Assembly: GCA_016926925.1 (NCBI GenBank)
Contig: JAFGNQ010000389.1
Coordinates: 1-5,412 of the forward strand
Length of the DNA: 5,412 nt
Source of the DNA: Candidatus Aminicenantota bacterium
GTDB taxonomy: Bacteria > Acidobacteriota > Aminicenantia > Aminicenantales > Aminicenantaceae
Reading direction: 5' to 3'
Part shown: piece after piece, positions 1-5,412 of the stretch
Layout of the letters: every line of letters begins with the position of its first letter
Position numbering within the stretch: the stretch's first letter is position 1
The notes under the pieces: generated by a model
Seen by the model: only the letters and a program-made list of their open reading frames with translations
The model's database searches: none
Told to the model about the DNA's origin: nothing
Position numbers and translations under genes: made by a program

Positions 1-2448
1 CCCGTCGAATCCAAAGACTTGAAATTTCGCATCTCTCCCGATCCGGGCGGTTGGAGTACCGCCTGGGAAGAAGGGGGCAAACAGGTCGCCCTCGGCCATG
101 CCAACCCCTTTCGCGCAGGAGTGACGTACGAGCTGGAGCTGGAAGTCAAATCCGCAGACAAGAAAAAGACCGTTCATTTCACTGCTTACGGACCCTCATC
201 CCTGGACCTGATCGATGAAGATGAGAAAAAGGGGCTTCTCGACCTGGATACGGCCTGGACCTACCGGCTCCAAAGATTGTTCGAGCCCGGTCGGCTTCCA
301 GAAAAATACAAAAGTCTGACTCCGGTCAAGTGCGGAACTCCGGTCATGACGGATTTTTTCAAAATTCAATCCCGTCTCAAGCCGGAAACCCTGGACGCAT
401 TGAAGCCCTACCTGGTGAGGCCGACGCATCCGGAGAGTGTATTCAACCGGCGGATTCAAGCAAAGAAACGACTGTCCGCTCAAAAAAAAGGAGGATTTTC
501 CGGCTTGCTCTATGCCCAACGTCCGGTCACCCGGGAGAACTTCAAGGACTGGTGTTATACGGATCACTGCCACCCCAATATCCGGGTGTGGGCCAGCGAC
601 ACTGTCGAAGGCCAGCGTAAAGCGGAGGAAGCCTGCAATACCATTCGCACAGAGAATATCTATGAAGAATTCAAAAAAGTCATGGACATAGAGCCTCTTC
701 CCGACGCCGGAGGGAAACAGGCAACCGATTTCGAGGGCGAAAAAGCACAAGCAAATTTCAAGGTCTACTTCGGAGGAAACGACAGGCTGGATATCTATCT
801 CGTCCCGGGAAAGGAATTGGAATACGAGGACGAAGAGGGACATGTTTCAGGAAGCATGGGCCAGTGTCACCACGTTAGGCCAGAACAAAAGACCCCAGCC
901 TACATTCTTATCGACCAGAATCTGGAGGGGAAATATTTCAAGGCTACTCTTGCTCATGAGATTTTCCATGCCTTTCAGTTTGCCTACGATTCCCTGGAGG
1001 ACGATTGGTGGCAGGAGGGAACGGCTGTCTGGTCCGAACACCGCATAGGCAAAGACTGGGATACGGAGCAGGTTTATGTGTATGATGCCTTTGATGATGA
1101 AGAACACCTGTTGAAAACCATCACTTTGGATGAAGGACTGCACGAGTACGGCATCTATATCTTCCCCTTCTACCTGTGGCATAAATACAAAGACCCAATG
1201 ATCGGAAACATTTGGAAGAAATGCGGTGAAGATGAGACCATAGCCCTGGATGCTGTCGAAAGCGCTCTCGGCGGGAATTTCCGGGATATTTTCAAGAAAT
1301 TCGCCCTTCTCAATTATAACGACGATTCGCCGGGAGTTCCGGAGCGCTACCCCGAAATCCTGGGCGTTTATTATTCACATCTCTCACAGATCAAAGAGAT
1401 AGAAAAACCCGGCAAGCAGGATCCGCTTGAGTTTGAAATGCCTCCGCTGGCTGTCAAGTACATCACAATTTCCAACAAACTGCCTAATCCCGATCTCACG
1501 CCCCACTTTGACTTCGACTTGAAAGGCGTGACGCACTTTTGGGATCTCAGTCTTCAGGCCATGTTCGATCCGGATACAAGTGCGAGGGAACCGGAAGACT
1601 GGTCCCATTTGAAGGATAAATCGCTGTGCACTAATTTCGAGGACGAAAACTTTTCCGGTTTGGTTCTGGTTGTCGCCAATCACAGCCGCGATGCCACATA
1701 CTATCCCGAACTGAAAATCGAAGTCGACGCCGAGCGCTGTGTGGCCGGCGAAGCTTCGGGCAAAGTAAGGCTCCGGCACGTTCTGTCCTCATATAAAGAA
1801 TGGAGCAGCGGAAACGCTCACGGATACTCGAAGGGGGACCGGAACATGGAGGCAACCGTCTATGCCCAATTCGAATACCACGGCTCGAAATACTACGAAA
1901 AAAAGGAAGAGCTCTCCGATTTCTACCGGCTGAAATCATGGGACGTCGTCTCCTCGGGAGGCACGATGACCGAGCACCGGTTTCACGAATCGCCGAGGCC
2001 CTTCAGCGAGGGCACCTACGATTCCAAGGCCCGCGGAGAAGGATACAAGGATGATGAGTTTCATGAGGCTACGAACGAGCTGGAGGTCGTCATCGACACC
2101 AGAACCGGCAAAGCCAAATCCGTCAAATTCCCGGTATTTTACGCATCGATCGATTGGACGGGAGAGTGGGAACAGATCGAGATCAATTCATTCGGGCCTT
2201 CGAAAAGTTCGGGCGCAATTGACAGTACGGAGCATTCCTTCAGGGTGGATAATTTGATCGGTGACAAATCCGTCATTCTCCAGGGAAAGCCTATGGAAGG
2301 CTGGAAGGTGAAATCTGGAGACGGAACAAAACAGATGGGTGGAAATGCCAGCTATGTTTTAAAAAACGAAGAAGGCGAGCGCGCGGAGCTGCACACCAAG
2401 TGGAATTTGATGTTTTCGAAACACAAAAAGCGGGAGAAATTGGATTAG
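1..2448 (+). CDS. Putative secreted zinc metalloprotease (gluzincin-like, HExxH...E) with N-terminal Ig-like domain; 5' end outside window
   Basis: The frame is open from base 1 to the TAG at 2446-2448, so 815 codons are visible and the gene starts upstream. A TTG at 19 has no Shine-Dalgarno and lies inside a domain. Counting from base 1, residues about 5-65 resemble a bacterial Ig-like domain (FRISPDPGGW, then NPFRAGVTYELEL). The protease core spans about 190-450: a strand-rich lead with RLDIYLVPG near 262-270, then AHEIFHAFQFAYD with H319, E320 and H323, and WWQEGTAVW with E339 as likely third zinc ligand, 15 residues after the second His. YGIYIFPFYLWHKY (from 383) fits the helix that usually follows. 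This arrangement recalls the family annotated as MXAN_6640-type putative metalloproteases (from memory). Residues about 485-815 are beta-rich, without a recognised domain. The visible part has no membrane segment; export would depend on a signal peptide upstream. Substrate unknown. Confident of a HExxH hydrolase, less so of the exact family. Confidence 0.82.
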   Translation, partial: PVESKDLKFRISPDPGGWSTAWEEGGKQVALGHANPFRAGVTYELELEVKSADKKKTVHFTAYGPSSLDLIDEDEKKGLLDLDTAWTYRLQRLFEPGRLPEKYKSLTPVKCGTPVMTDFFKIQSRLKPETLDALKPYLVRPTHPESVFNRRIQAKKRLSAQKKGGFSGLLYAQRPVTRENFKDWCYTDHCHPNIRVWASDTVEGQRKAEEACNTIRTENIYEEFKKVMDIEPLPDAGGKQATDFEGEKAQANFKVYFGGNDRLDIYLVPGKELEYEDEEGHVSGSMGQCHHVRPEQKTPAYILIDQNLEGKYFKATLAHEIFHAFQFAYDSLEDDWWQEGTAVWSEHRIGKDWDTEQVYVYDAFDDEEHLLKTITLDEGLHEYGIYIFPFYLWHKYKDPMIGNIWKKCGEDETIALDAVESALGGNFRDIFKKFALLNYNDDSPGVPERYPEILGVYYSHLSQIKEIEKPGKQDPLEFEMPPLAVKYITISNKLPNPDLTPHFDFDLKGVTHFWDLSLQAMFDPDTSAREPEDWSHLKDKSLCTNFEDENFSGLVLVVANHSRDATYYPELKIEVDAERCVAGEASGKVRLRHVLSSYKEWSSGNAHGYSKGDRNMEATVYAQFEYHGSKYYEKKEELSDFYRLKSWDVVSSGGTMTEHRFHESPRPFSEGTYDSKARGEGYKDDEFHEATNELEVVIDTRTGKAKSVKFPVFYASIDWTGEWEQIEINSFGPSKSSGAIDSTEHSFRVDNLIGDKSVILQGKPMEGWKVKSGDGTKQMGGNASYVLKNEEGERAELHTKWNLMFSKHKKREKLD

Positions 2449-2462
2449 CCTAACGTTTCATC

Positions 2463-2491
2463 TTTATCAATCCTCTAGAAATATATAAAAT
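2463..2491 (+). promoter_or_regulatory. Possible sigma70-type promoter for the small lipoprotein gene
   Basis: The spacer before the lipoprotein gene is markedly AT-rich. TAAAAT at 2486-2491 matches the TATAAT consensus at five of six positions. TTTATC at 2463-2468, 17 bases upstream, is a weak -35 (three of six). An alternative -10 is TATACA at 2499-2504. Either would give a leader of roughly 40-50 bases. No terminator hairpin with a T-run follows the metalloprotease gene, so read-through from upstream is also possible. Confidence 0.35.
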
Positions 2492-2496
2492 TAATA

Positions 2497-2527
2497 TGTA
2501 TACAAAGAAATCAATATGGTATACCAT
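2497..2527. repeat. Two GTATAC-centred palindromes, 21 bp apart
   Basis: TGTATACA at 2497-2504 and ATGGTATACCAT at 2516-2527 are both perfect palindromes. Their common GTATAC cores start at 2498 and 2519, exactly 21 bp apart, or about two helical turns. They lie between the candidate -10 and the Shine-Dalgarno of the lipoprotein gene, where a repressor site would be effective. Such short AT-rich palindromes can occur by chance, so the operator reading is inference. Confidence 0.3.
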
Positions 2528-2536
2528 TCGGGGAAA

Positions 2537-2543
2537 AAGGAGG
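2537..2543 (+). promoter_or_regulatory. Shine-Dalgarno that fixes the lipoprotein start at 2549
   Basis: AAGGAGG is followed by five bases and then ATG at 2549. An in-frame ATG at 2516 has no comparable site upstream and would put polar, charged residues ahead of the signal peptide. The 2549 start is therefore preferred. Confidence 0.85.
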
Positions 2544-2548
2544 TTCGA

Positions 2549-2968
2549 ATGAGGACATCGAAGTGGCTCATTATTTTATGCACCCTGATTTTCTTGGTTG
2601 GATTCACAGCCTGCGGCGGTGGAAAATACGGGGACGCCAAAAAAATCGTAGCAAAGAGCAACAAGGTGGTGGAAGATTTTCTCGGAAAGCTGGATAAGGC
2701 GGACAATGCTAAAGAAGTGGCGACCGCCCTGAAAGGCTTTGCCAAAGCTATGAAAGAAATTGCCCCCGAGATGAAGAAACTCCAGGAAAAATATCCCGAG
2801 ATGGCCAAGAGTCAAAGCATTCCTCCTGAGCTGGGCGAGGAAGGAAAGAAAATGATGGAGGTTTGGTCGAAAATGGGGATGGTCATGATGAAGATTCAAA
2901 AGTACGCAGACGACCCGGAAGTTCAAGCCGCCCAGCAAGAATTCGAGAACGTCATGAAAGGATTTTAG
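2549..2968 (+). CDS. Small helical, Met-rich lipoprotein of unknown function
   Basis: This 139-residue protein opens with a lipoprotein signal: basic MRTSK, a hydrophobic core at residues 6-19, and lipobox FTAC with the acylated cysteine at residue 22, followed by GGG as a flexible tether. It should be exported and anchored in a membrane after cleavage before Cys22. The mature part (118 residues) looks almost wholly alpha-helical, rich in Lys, Glu and Ala, with likely kinks or turns at APEM, YPEM, IPPE and DDPE. It holds ten methionines, six of them within residues 102-114 (MMEVWSKMGMVMM). No enzyme motif is visible and I do not recognise the family; a helical-bundle periplasmic adaptor or binding protein is a guess. 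Its stop lies directly against a radical SAM relic on the other strand. The gene probably has its own promoter in the 100 bp upstream. Confidence 0.88.
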   Translation: MRTSKWLIILCTLIFLVGFTACGGGKYGDAKKIVAKSNKVVEDFLGKLDKADNAKEVATALKGFAKAMKEIAPEMKKLQEKYPEMAKSQSIPPELGEEGKKMMEVWSKMGMVMMKIQKYADDPEVQAAQQEFENVMKGF

Positions 2969-2969
2969 C

Positions 2970-3470
2970 CGGCCATACCTCTCCGGACACAGAAAACAAC
3001 ACAGCTTTTCCAGGACTGGCAGGATCCTTTTCCACACAGGGAATGAACTGCATGTACCGGAATCCCAACTCTTTGAGGAATGGTTAGATTTCTGCGGCGA
3101 ATCACACGGAATATTTCGATATAGCGGTCAGTGCGTTTGCGGCAAGACCTGTATCCAGCATGAGTTTTGCCTTGTGGACGACTGTCGACAAGGTGCCTTT
3201 GCCGTTGATCCGGAGTCCGTATCCGACACTCTGACCGCGGCAGCATCGCAGCTTCAATACCACAGCTTTCCTGAAAAAAGGCAGACCCATCAGAGACGGG
3301 TCGCTCATATTGATGTCGACGAAAGGCAGTATCAATGCCTCTGAATAGGTGCTCGCCCATAATGGGTCCGTAGCTGCCTTTTCTTTCATTCCTAACTTAC
3401 CCGGCGGATAACCTCTTTTTTCTGAGAGTTATTGTTGATCAAAATCACAATATCAATACCTCAGTCGCTA
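2970..3470 (-). pseudogene. Decayed radical SAM/SPASM gene of the anaerobic sulfatase-maturating enzyme (anSME) type
   Basis: One minus-strand frame from about 3470 to 2973 carries, in the right order, segments I recognise from anSME-type radical SAM enzymes, which convert Cys or Ser of sulfatases to formylglycine. They are SEKRGYPPGK (3425-3396); DPSLMGLPFFRKAVVLKLRC, corresponding to the GGEPTLMGLxFFxK region (from 3302); GQSVGYGLRINGKGTLSTV (from 3233), apparently a fusion of the QTNG-type segment with a later YRxNxxGKGT segment; KAKLMLDTGLAANALTAISK; and LGFRYMQFIPCVEKDP with FSVSGEVW (3074-2973). The frame is broken by TAG 3468-3470, TGA 3453-3455, TAA 3429-3431, TGA 3102-3104 and TAA 3084-3086. 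The N-terminal CxxxCxxC appears lost, a middle block is deleted, and the C-terminal SPASM half is absent. The longest stop-free part (3102-3389) could pass as a 95-codon gene; third-position GC there is about 60% by hand count. Family assignment is by remembered consensus, not a search. Confidence 0.75.
3422..3464. repeat. Imperfect inverted repeat (hairpin-capable) upstream of the oligopeptidase promoter
   Basis: TATTGTTGAT (3430-3439) and ATCACAATA (3444-3452) pair over nine bases with one bulged base and a four-base CAAA loop. Outer arms CTGAG (3422-3426) and CTCAG (3460-3464) could extend the structure. There is no T-run after it on either strand, so it is not a typical terminator. It overlaps the N-terminal part of the radical SAM relic and may be accidental. 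Confidence 0.3.
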
Positions 3471-3510
3471 AACCATTCCAATTCGACACTCAATCCACCG
3501 AGATTTAAAG

Positions 3511-3539
3511 TTGACAGAGCAAGCTGCCACATAGAGAAT
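3511..3539 (+). promoter_or_regulatory. Likely sigma70-type promoter of the prolyl oligopeptidase gene
   Basis: A perfect TTGACA -35 box at 3511-3516 is followed, after a 17-base spacer, by GAGAAT at 3534-3539, which matches TATAAT at four of six positions. Transcription would start near 3546, giving a leader of under 20 bases that still contains the Shine-Dalgarno. This supports the gene being its own transcription unit. Confidence 0.55.
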
Positions 3540-3551
3540 AGGACAGAGATG

Positions 3552-3557
3552 AGGAGG
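3552..3557 (+). promoter_or_regulatory. Shine-Dalgarno fixing the oligopeptidase start at 3563
   Basis: AGGAGG, within GAGGAGGTGA, lies five bases before the ATG at 3563. That ATG opens directly into a basic residue cluster and hydrophobic signal core, so this start is well supported. Confidence 0.85.
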
Positions 3558-3562
3558 TGAAA

Positions 3563-5412
3563 ATGAAAACGATTATAAAAGGCACGGTTCTCTTTTCAGT
3601 TTTTATCTTGCTGGTTCTGGGAATATCTTGCCGAAAAGCCGAAGACACAGAGGAAGCAAAAGAATCTGTGGATTTGAGCTGGATCGAATACCCTCAGGCC
3701 GAGAGAGGGGACCAGGTGGATGACTATTACGGCATAGAAATAGCCGATCCTTACCGCTGGCTGGAGGATGAACATTCACCTGAGACACAGGCTTGGCTGA
3801 AAGAGGAAGAGGACATTGCCAACCGTTTTCTCGCCCAACTGCCGGAACGGAATAAAGTCCTGAGCTGGCTCAAAGAAAACTGGCTGGACGGTGCCGGCTC
3901 CGTGCCGGTCCGGAGAGGAAAATACAGCTATTTTTTCAAAGCATCCCAGGACAAGCCGCACGCCGTCCTCTATGTGCGCAAAGAAGATGAGAGTGAACCC
4001 GCAAAGGTCTTCGACCTCAACGAACAGGATACGGACGGTCTGCGAACTGTTGGGGGGACGCTCAGCGTCAGCCCCAAGGGACGCTACGTCGCCTACGGCA
4101 CTCAGTACGCCGGAGCGGATGCGGCCGATCTTCACCTCTTCGATGTCGAAGAGTGGAAAGAGATGGATGAAGTCTTTCCGCCGGCTTATTTCGCCTCGCT
4201 GGCCTGGCACCCTGAAGAAACAGGTTTCTTCTACAGTCATCTGGACATCAAAACGCTGATGGGACAGGATGTGGGAAAAAAGCCGGGGATCTATTGGCAT
4301 AAGCTCGGGACACCCATCGAGAACGACAAGCTGGTATTCGGCCAACCCTGGAAGGGAACTCTCCGTGTCGCCGTCCCGTTTATTGCCGATGACGGCAAAC
4401 ACCTGCTCATTCAAAACTTCAACGTGTTCGGCAGCCGGGGGGGCTGGGGATTCATGTCCCTTGATAACCCGGGAGAGATCACCTGGCTCATAAACCCGAA
4501 AACGGAATACCGCTTCCCTCTCATCGGAAGTGTCGGGACAGAGGTTTTCTTCGTGACCGATTATGAGGCGCCCAACTGGAGGATCGTTGCCCTGGATTTG
4601 AACAATCCCGGGATGCTGAACATGCGCGAGGTCATTCCGGAACAAAAGGAGCCGATATCCATTTTCGCAGGAAACAATACCGGCACAATCGTGCTCCATA
4701 TGGATAAGCTTCTGGTAACCTATATCGAACACAACGCCCACCGCGTTCGCATCTTCGACCTCGAGGGAAATGCCGAGGGTGAAATTCCTCTTCCGTTTTT
4801 ATCGTCCGTGAGTACGATTCAGACGAAAAAAGGAGATCCTGAAATCTTTATGGGCGTGCAGTCTTTCCTTCTTCCTCCATCAATCTACGTCTACAATGCA
4901 GAGACAAAGGAATTCAAAGCAGTCGATGTGGTCGCAACGCCGGCCGCATTCACTGCATATGAAGTCAACAGGGTTTTCTACAACTCCAAGGACGGCACCC
5001 GAATCCCGATGAGCATCATCCATCGCAAAGGCCTCGAGCGTGACGGTAAGTCCAAGGTGCTGCTTTACGGATACGGCGGCTGGGGAATCGCCAACCTCCC
5101 TTCATATTCCAACCACATCCCATTATGGCTGGAGATGGGGGGGATATTCGCTCTGGCCAACTTAAGAGGCGGCAGCGAATATGGTGAAGAATGGCACAAG
5201 GCGGGGATGTTCACCAACAAGCAAAATGTGTTCGACGATTTCTGTGCCGCGGCCGAATACCTCGTAAAGGAAGGATACACCCGTCATTCCCGGATCGCCA
5301 TTCTCGGCGCCAGCAACGGCGGGTTGTTGACTGCGGCCTGCTACAACCAGAGGCCCGAGCTTTTCGGAGCCGTAGTCTCTCAAGTGGCTGCCATCGACCT
5401 GCTGCGGCTCCC
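3563..5412 (+). CDS. Prolyl oligopeptidase (S9A serine peptidase), predicted exported lipoprotein; 3' end outside window
   Basis: The frame runs without a stop to the window end; 616 residues are visible, against about 700 expected for the family. It should cleave short peptides after proline. Residues 1-23 (MKTIIK, hydrophobic core, LGISC) look like a lipoprotein signal with Cys23 acylated, though Gly at -3 makes the lipobox imperfect. The S9A N-terminal signature follows: YPQAERGDQVDDYYG, then DPYRWLEDE at 62-70. Residues about 105-460 form the expected beta-propeller that filters substrates. The hydrolase domain shows LYGYGGWG (501-508, Tyr504 as likely oxyanion-hole residue), ANLRGGSEYGEEWHKAG (532-548), NKQNVFDDF and the nucleophile motif GASNGGLL with Ser584; the usual form is GGSNGGLL. 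The catalytic Asp and His should lie just beyond the window. Own promoter and ribosome-binding site precede it. Family call very secure; lipid anchoring probable. Confidence 0.96.
   Translation, partial: MKTIIKGTVLFSVFILLVLGISCRKAEDTEEAKESVDLSWIEYPQAERGDQVDDYYGIEIADPYRWLEDEHSPETQAWLKEEEDIANRFLAQLPERNKVLSWLKENWLDGAGSVPVRRGKYSYFFKASQDKPHAVLYVRKEDESEPAKVFDLNEQDTDGLRTVGGTLSVSPKGRYVAYGTQYAGADAADLHLFDVEEWKEMDEVFPPAYFASLAWHPEETGFFYSHLDIKTLMGQDVGKKPGIYWHKLGTPIENDKLVFGQPWKGTLRVAVPFIADDGKHLLIQNFNVFGSRGGWGFMSLDNPGEITWLINPKTEYRFPLIGSVGTEVFFVTDYEAPNWRIVALDLNNPGMLNMREVIPEQKEPISIFAGNNTGTIVLHMDKLLVTYIEHNAHRVRIFDLEGNAEGEIPLPFLSSVSTIQTKKGDPEIFMGVQSFLLPPSIYVYNAETKEFKAVDVVATPAAFTAYEVNRVFYNSKDGTRIPMSIIHRKGLERDGKSKVLLYGYGGWGIANLPSYSNHIPLWLEMGGIFALANLRGGSEYGEEWHKAGMFTNKQNVFDDFCAAAEYLVKEGYTRHSRIAILGASNGGLLTAACYNQRPELFGAVVSQVAAIDLLRL

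Noticed and set aside
19..21. TTG as the start of the metalloprotease gene
   Set aside because: There is no Shine-Dalgarno upstream, the frame stays open to base 1, and the start would fall at the edge of an Ig-like domain with no signal peptide.
196..843. Minus-strand open frame of 215 codons
   Set aside because: It is antisense to the metalloprotease gene, with low-complexity Phe-rich translation and no motif.
2516..2548. Upstream ATG start for the lipoprotein
   Set aside because: It would add MVYHSGKKEVR before a complete signal peptide and lacks a Shine-Dalgarno, whereas the ATG at 2549 has a strong one.
2969..2990. Terminator hairpin after the lipoprotein gene (CCGG...CCGG)
   Set aside because: Only four base pairs are possible and no T-run follows.
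2965..3360. Minus-strand open frame of 131 codons in another frame
   Set aside because: It overlaps the radical SAM relic in a different frame, is rich in Arg and Cys, and shows no family motif.
3102..3389. Intact 95-codon minus-strand gene
   Set aside because: It has only a weak ribosome-binding site, and its similarity to radical SAM enzymes continues in the same frame past the stops at both ends, so it is better read as part of a pseudogene.
3776..4741. Minus-strand open frame of 321 codons
   Set aside because: It lies wholly within the prolyl oligopeptidase gene, whose sequence matches its family throughout. The antisense translation shows no recognisable motif, and no convincing start site was seen.
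1..5412. CRISPR arrays, tRNA or rRNA genes, insertion-sequence ends
   Set aside because: No regularly spaced repeats, no tRNA-like or rRNA-like sequence, and no transposase motifs or terminal inverted repeats were seen.

Overview
The window comes from a bacterium of moderate GC content. It carries secreted and lipid-anchored proteins with strong purine-rich Shine-Dalgarno sites. The lineage cannot be fixed from the sequence. The set (a gluzincin-like protease with an Ig-like domain, a lipoprotein prolyl oligopeptidase, and a relic of an anaerobic sulfatase-maturase-type radical SAM enzyme) would suit an anaerobic, protein- or glycan-degrading bacterium such as an Aminicenantes/Acidobacteriota-like or deltaproteobacterial organism. 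That placement is inference only.

Layout, left to right. (1) Bases 1-2448, plus strand: the 3' part of a large gene for a putative secreted zinc metalloprotease. It has an Ig-like segment, an HEIFH zinc motif with a downstream glutamate, and a long beta-rich C-terminus. Its true start lies upstream of the window. (2) Bases 2449-2548: a short AT-rich spacer with a plausible promoter, two GTATAC-centred palindromes 21 bp apart, and an AAGGAGG ribosome-binding site. (3) Bases 2549-2968, plus: a small helical, methionine-rich lipoprotein of 139 residues with no recognised function. (4) Bases 2969-3562: 594 bases without an intact gene. Most of it (about 2970-3470, minus strand) reads, in one frame interrupted by five stop codons, as a decayed and internally deleted radical SAM gene of the anaerobic sulfatase-maturating enzyme (anSME) type. 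(5) About 3511-3562: a sigma70-like promoter and Shine-Dalgarno site. (6) Bases 3563-5412, plus: a prolyl oligopeptidase (S9A) with a lipoprotein-like signal. It includes the catalytic serine but is cut by the window edge before the expected Asp and His.

The two protease genes and the lipoprotein all point to the cell envelope or exterior. They appear to be separate transcription units rather than one operon: the metalloprotease and lipoprotein genes are 100 bp apart with promoter-like sequence between them, and the oligopeptidase lies 594 bp further on with its own promoter. A shared role in peptide or protein degradation is plausible for the two proteases. The main unexpected item is the radical SAM relic, which normal gene calling would report as empty intergenic DNA or as a spurious 95-codon minus-strand ORF.
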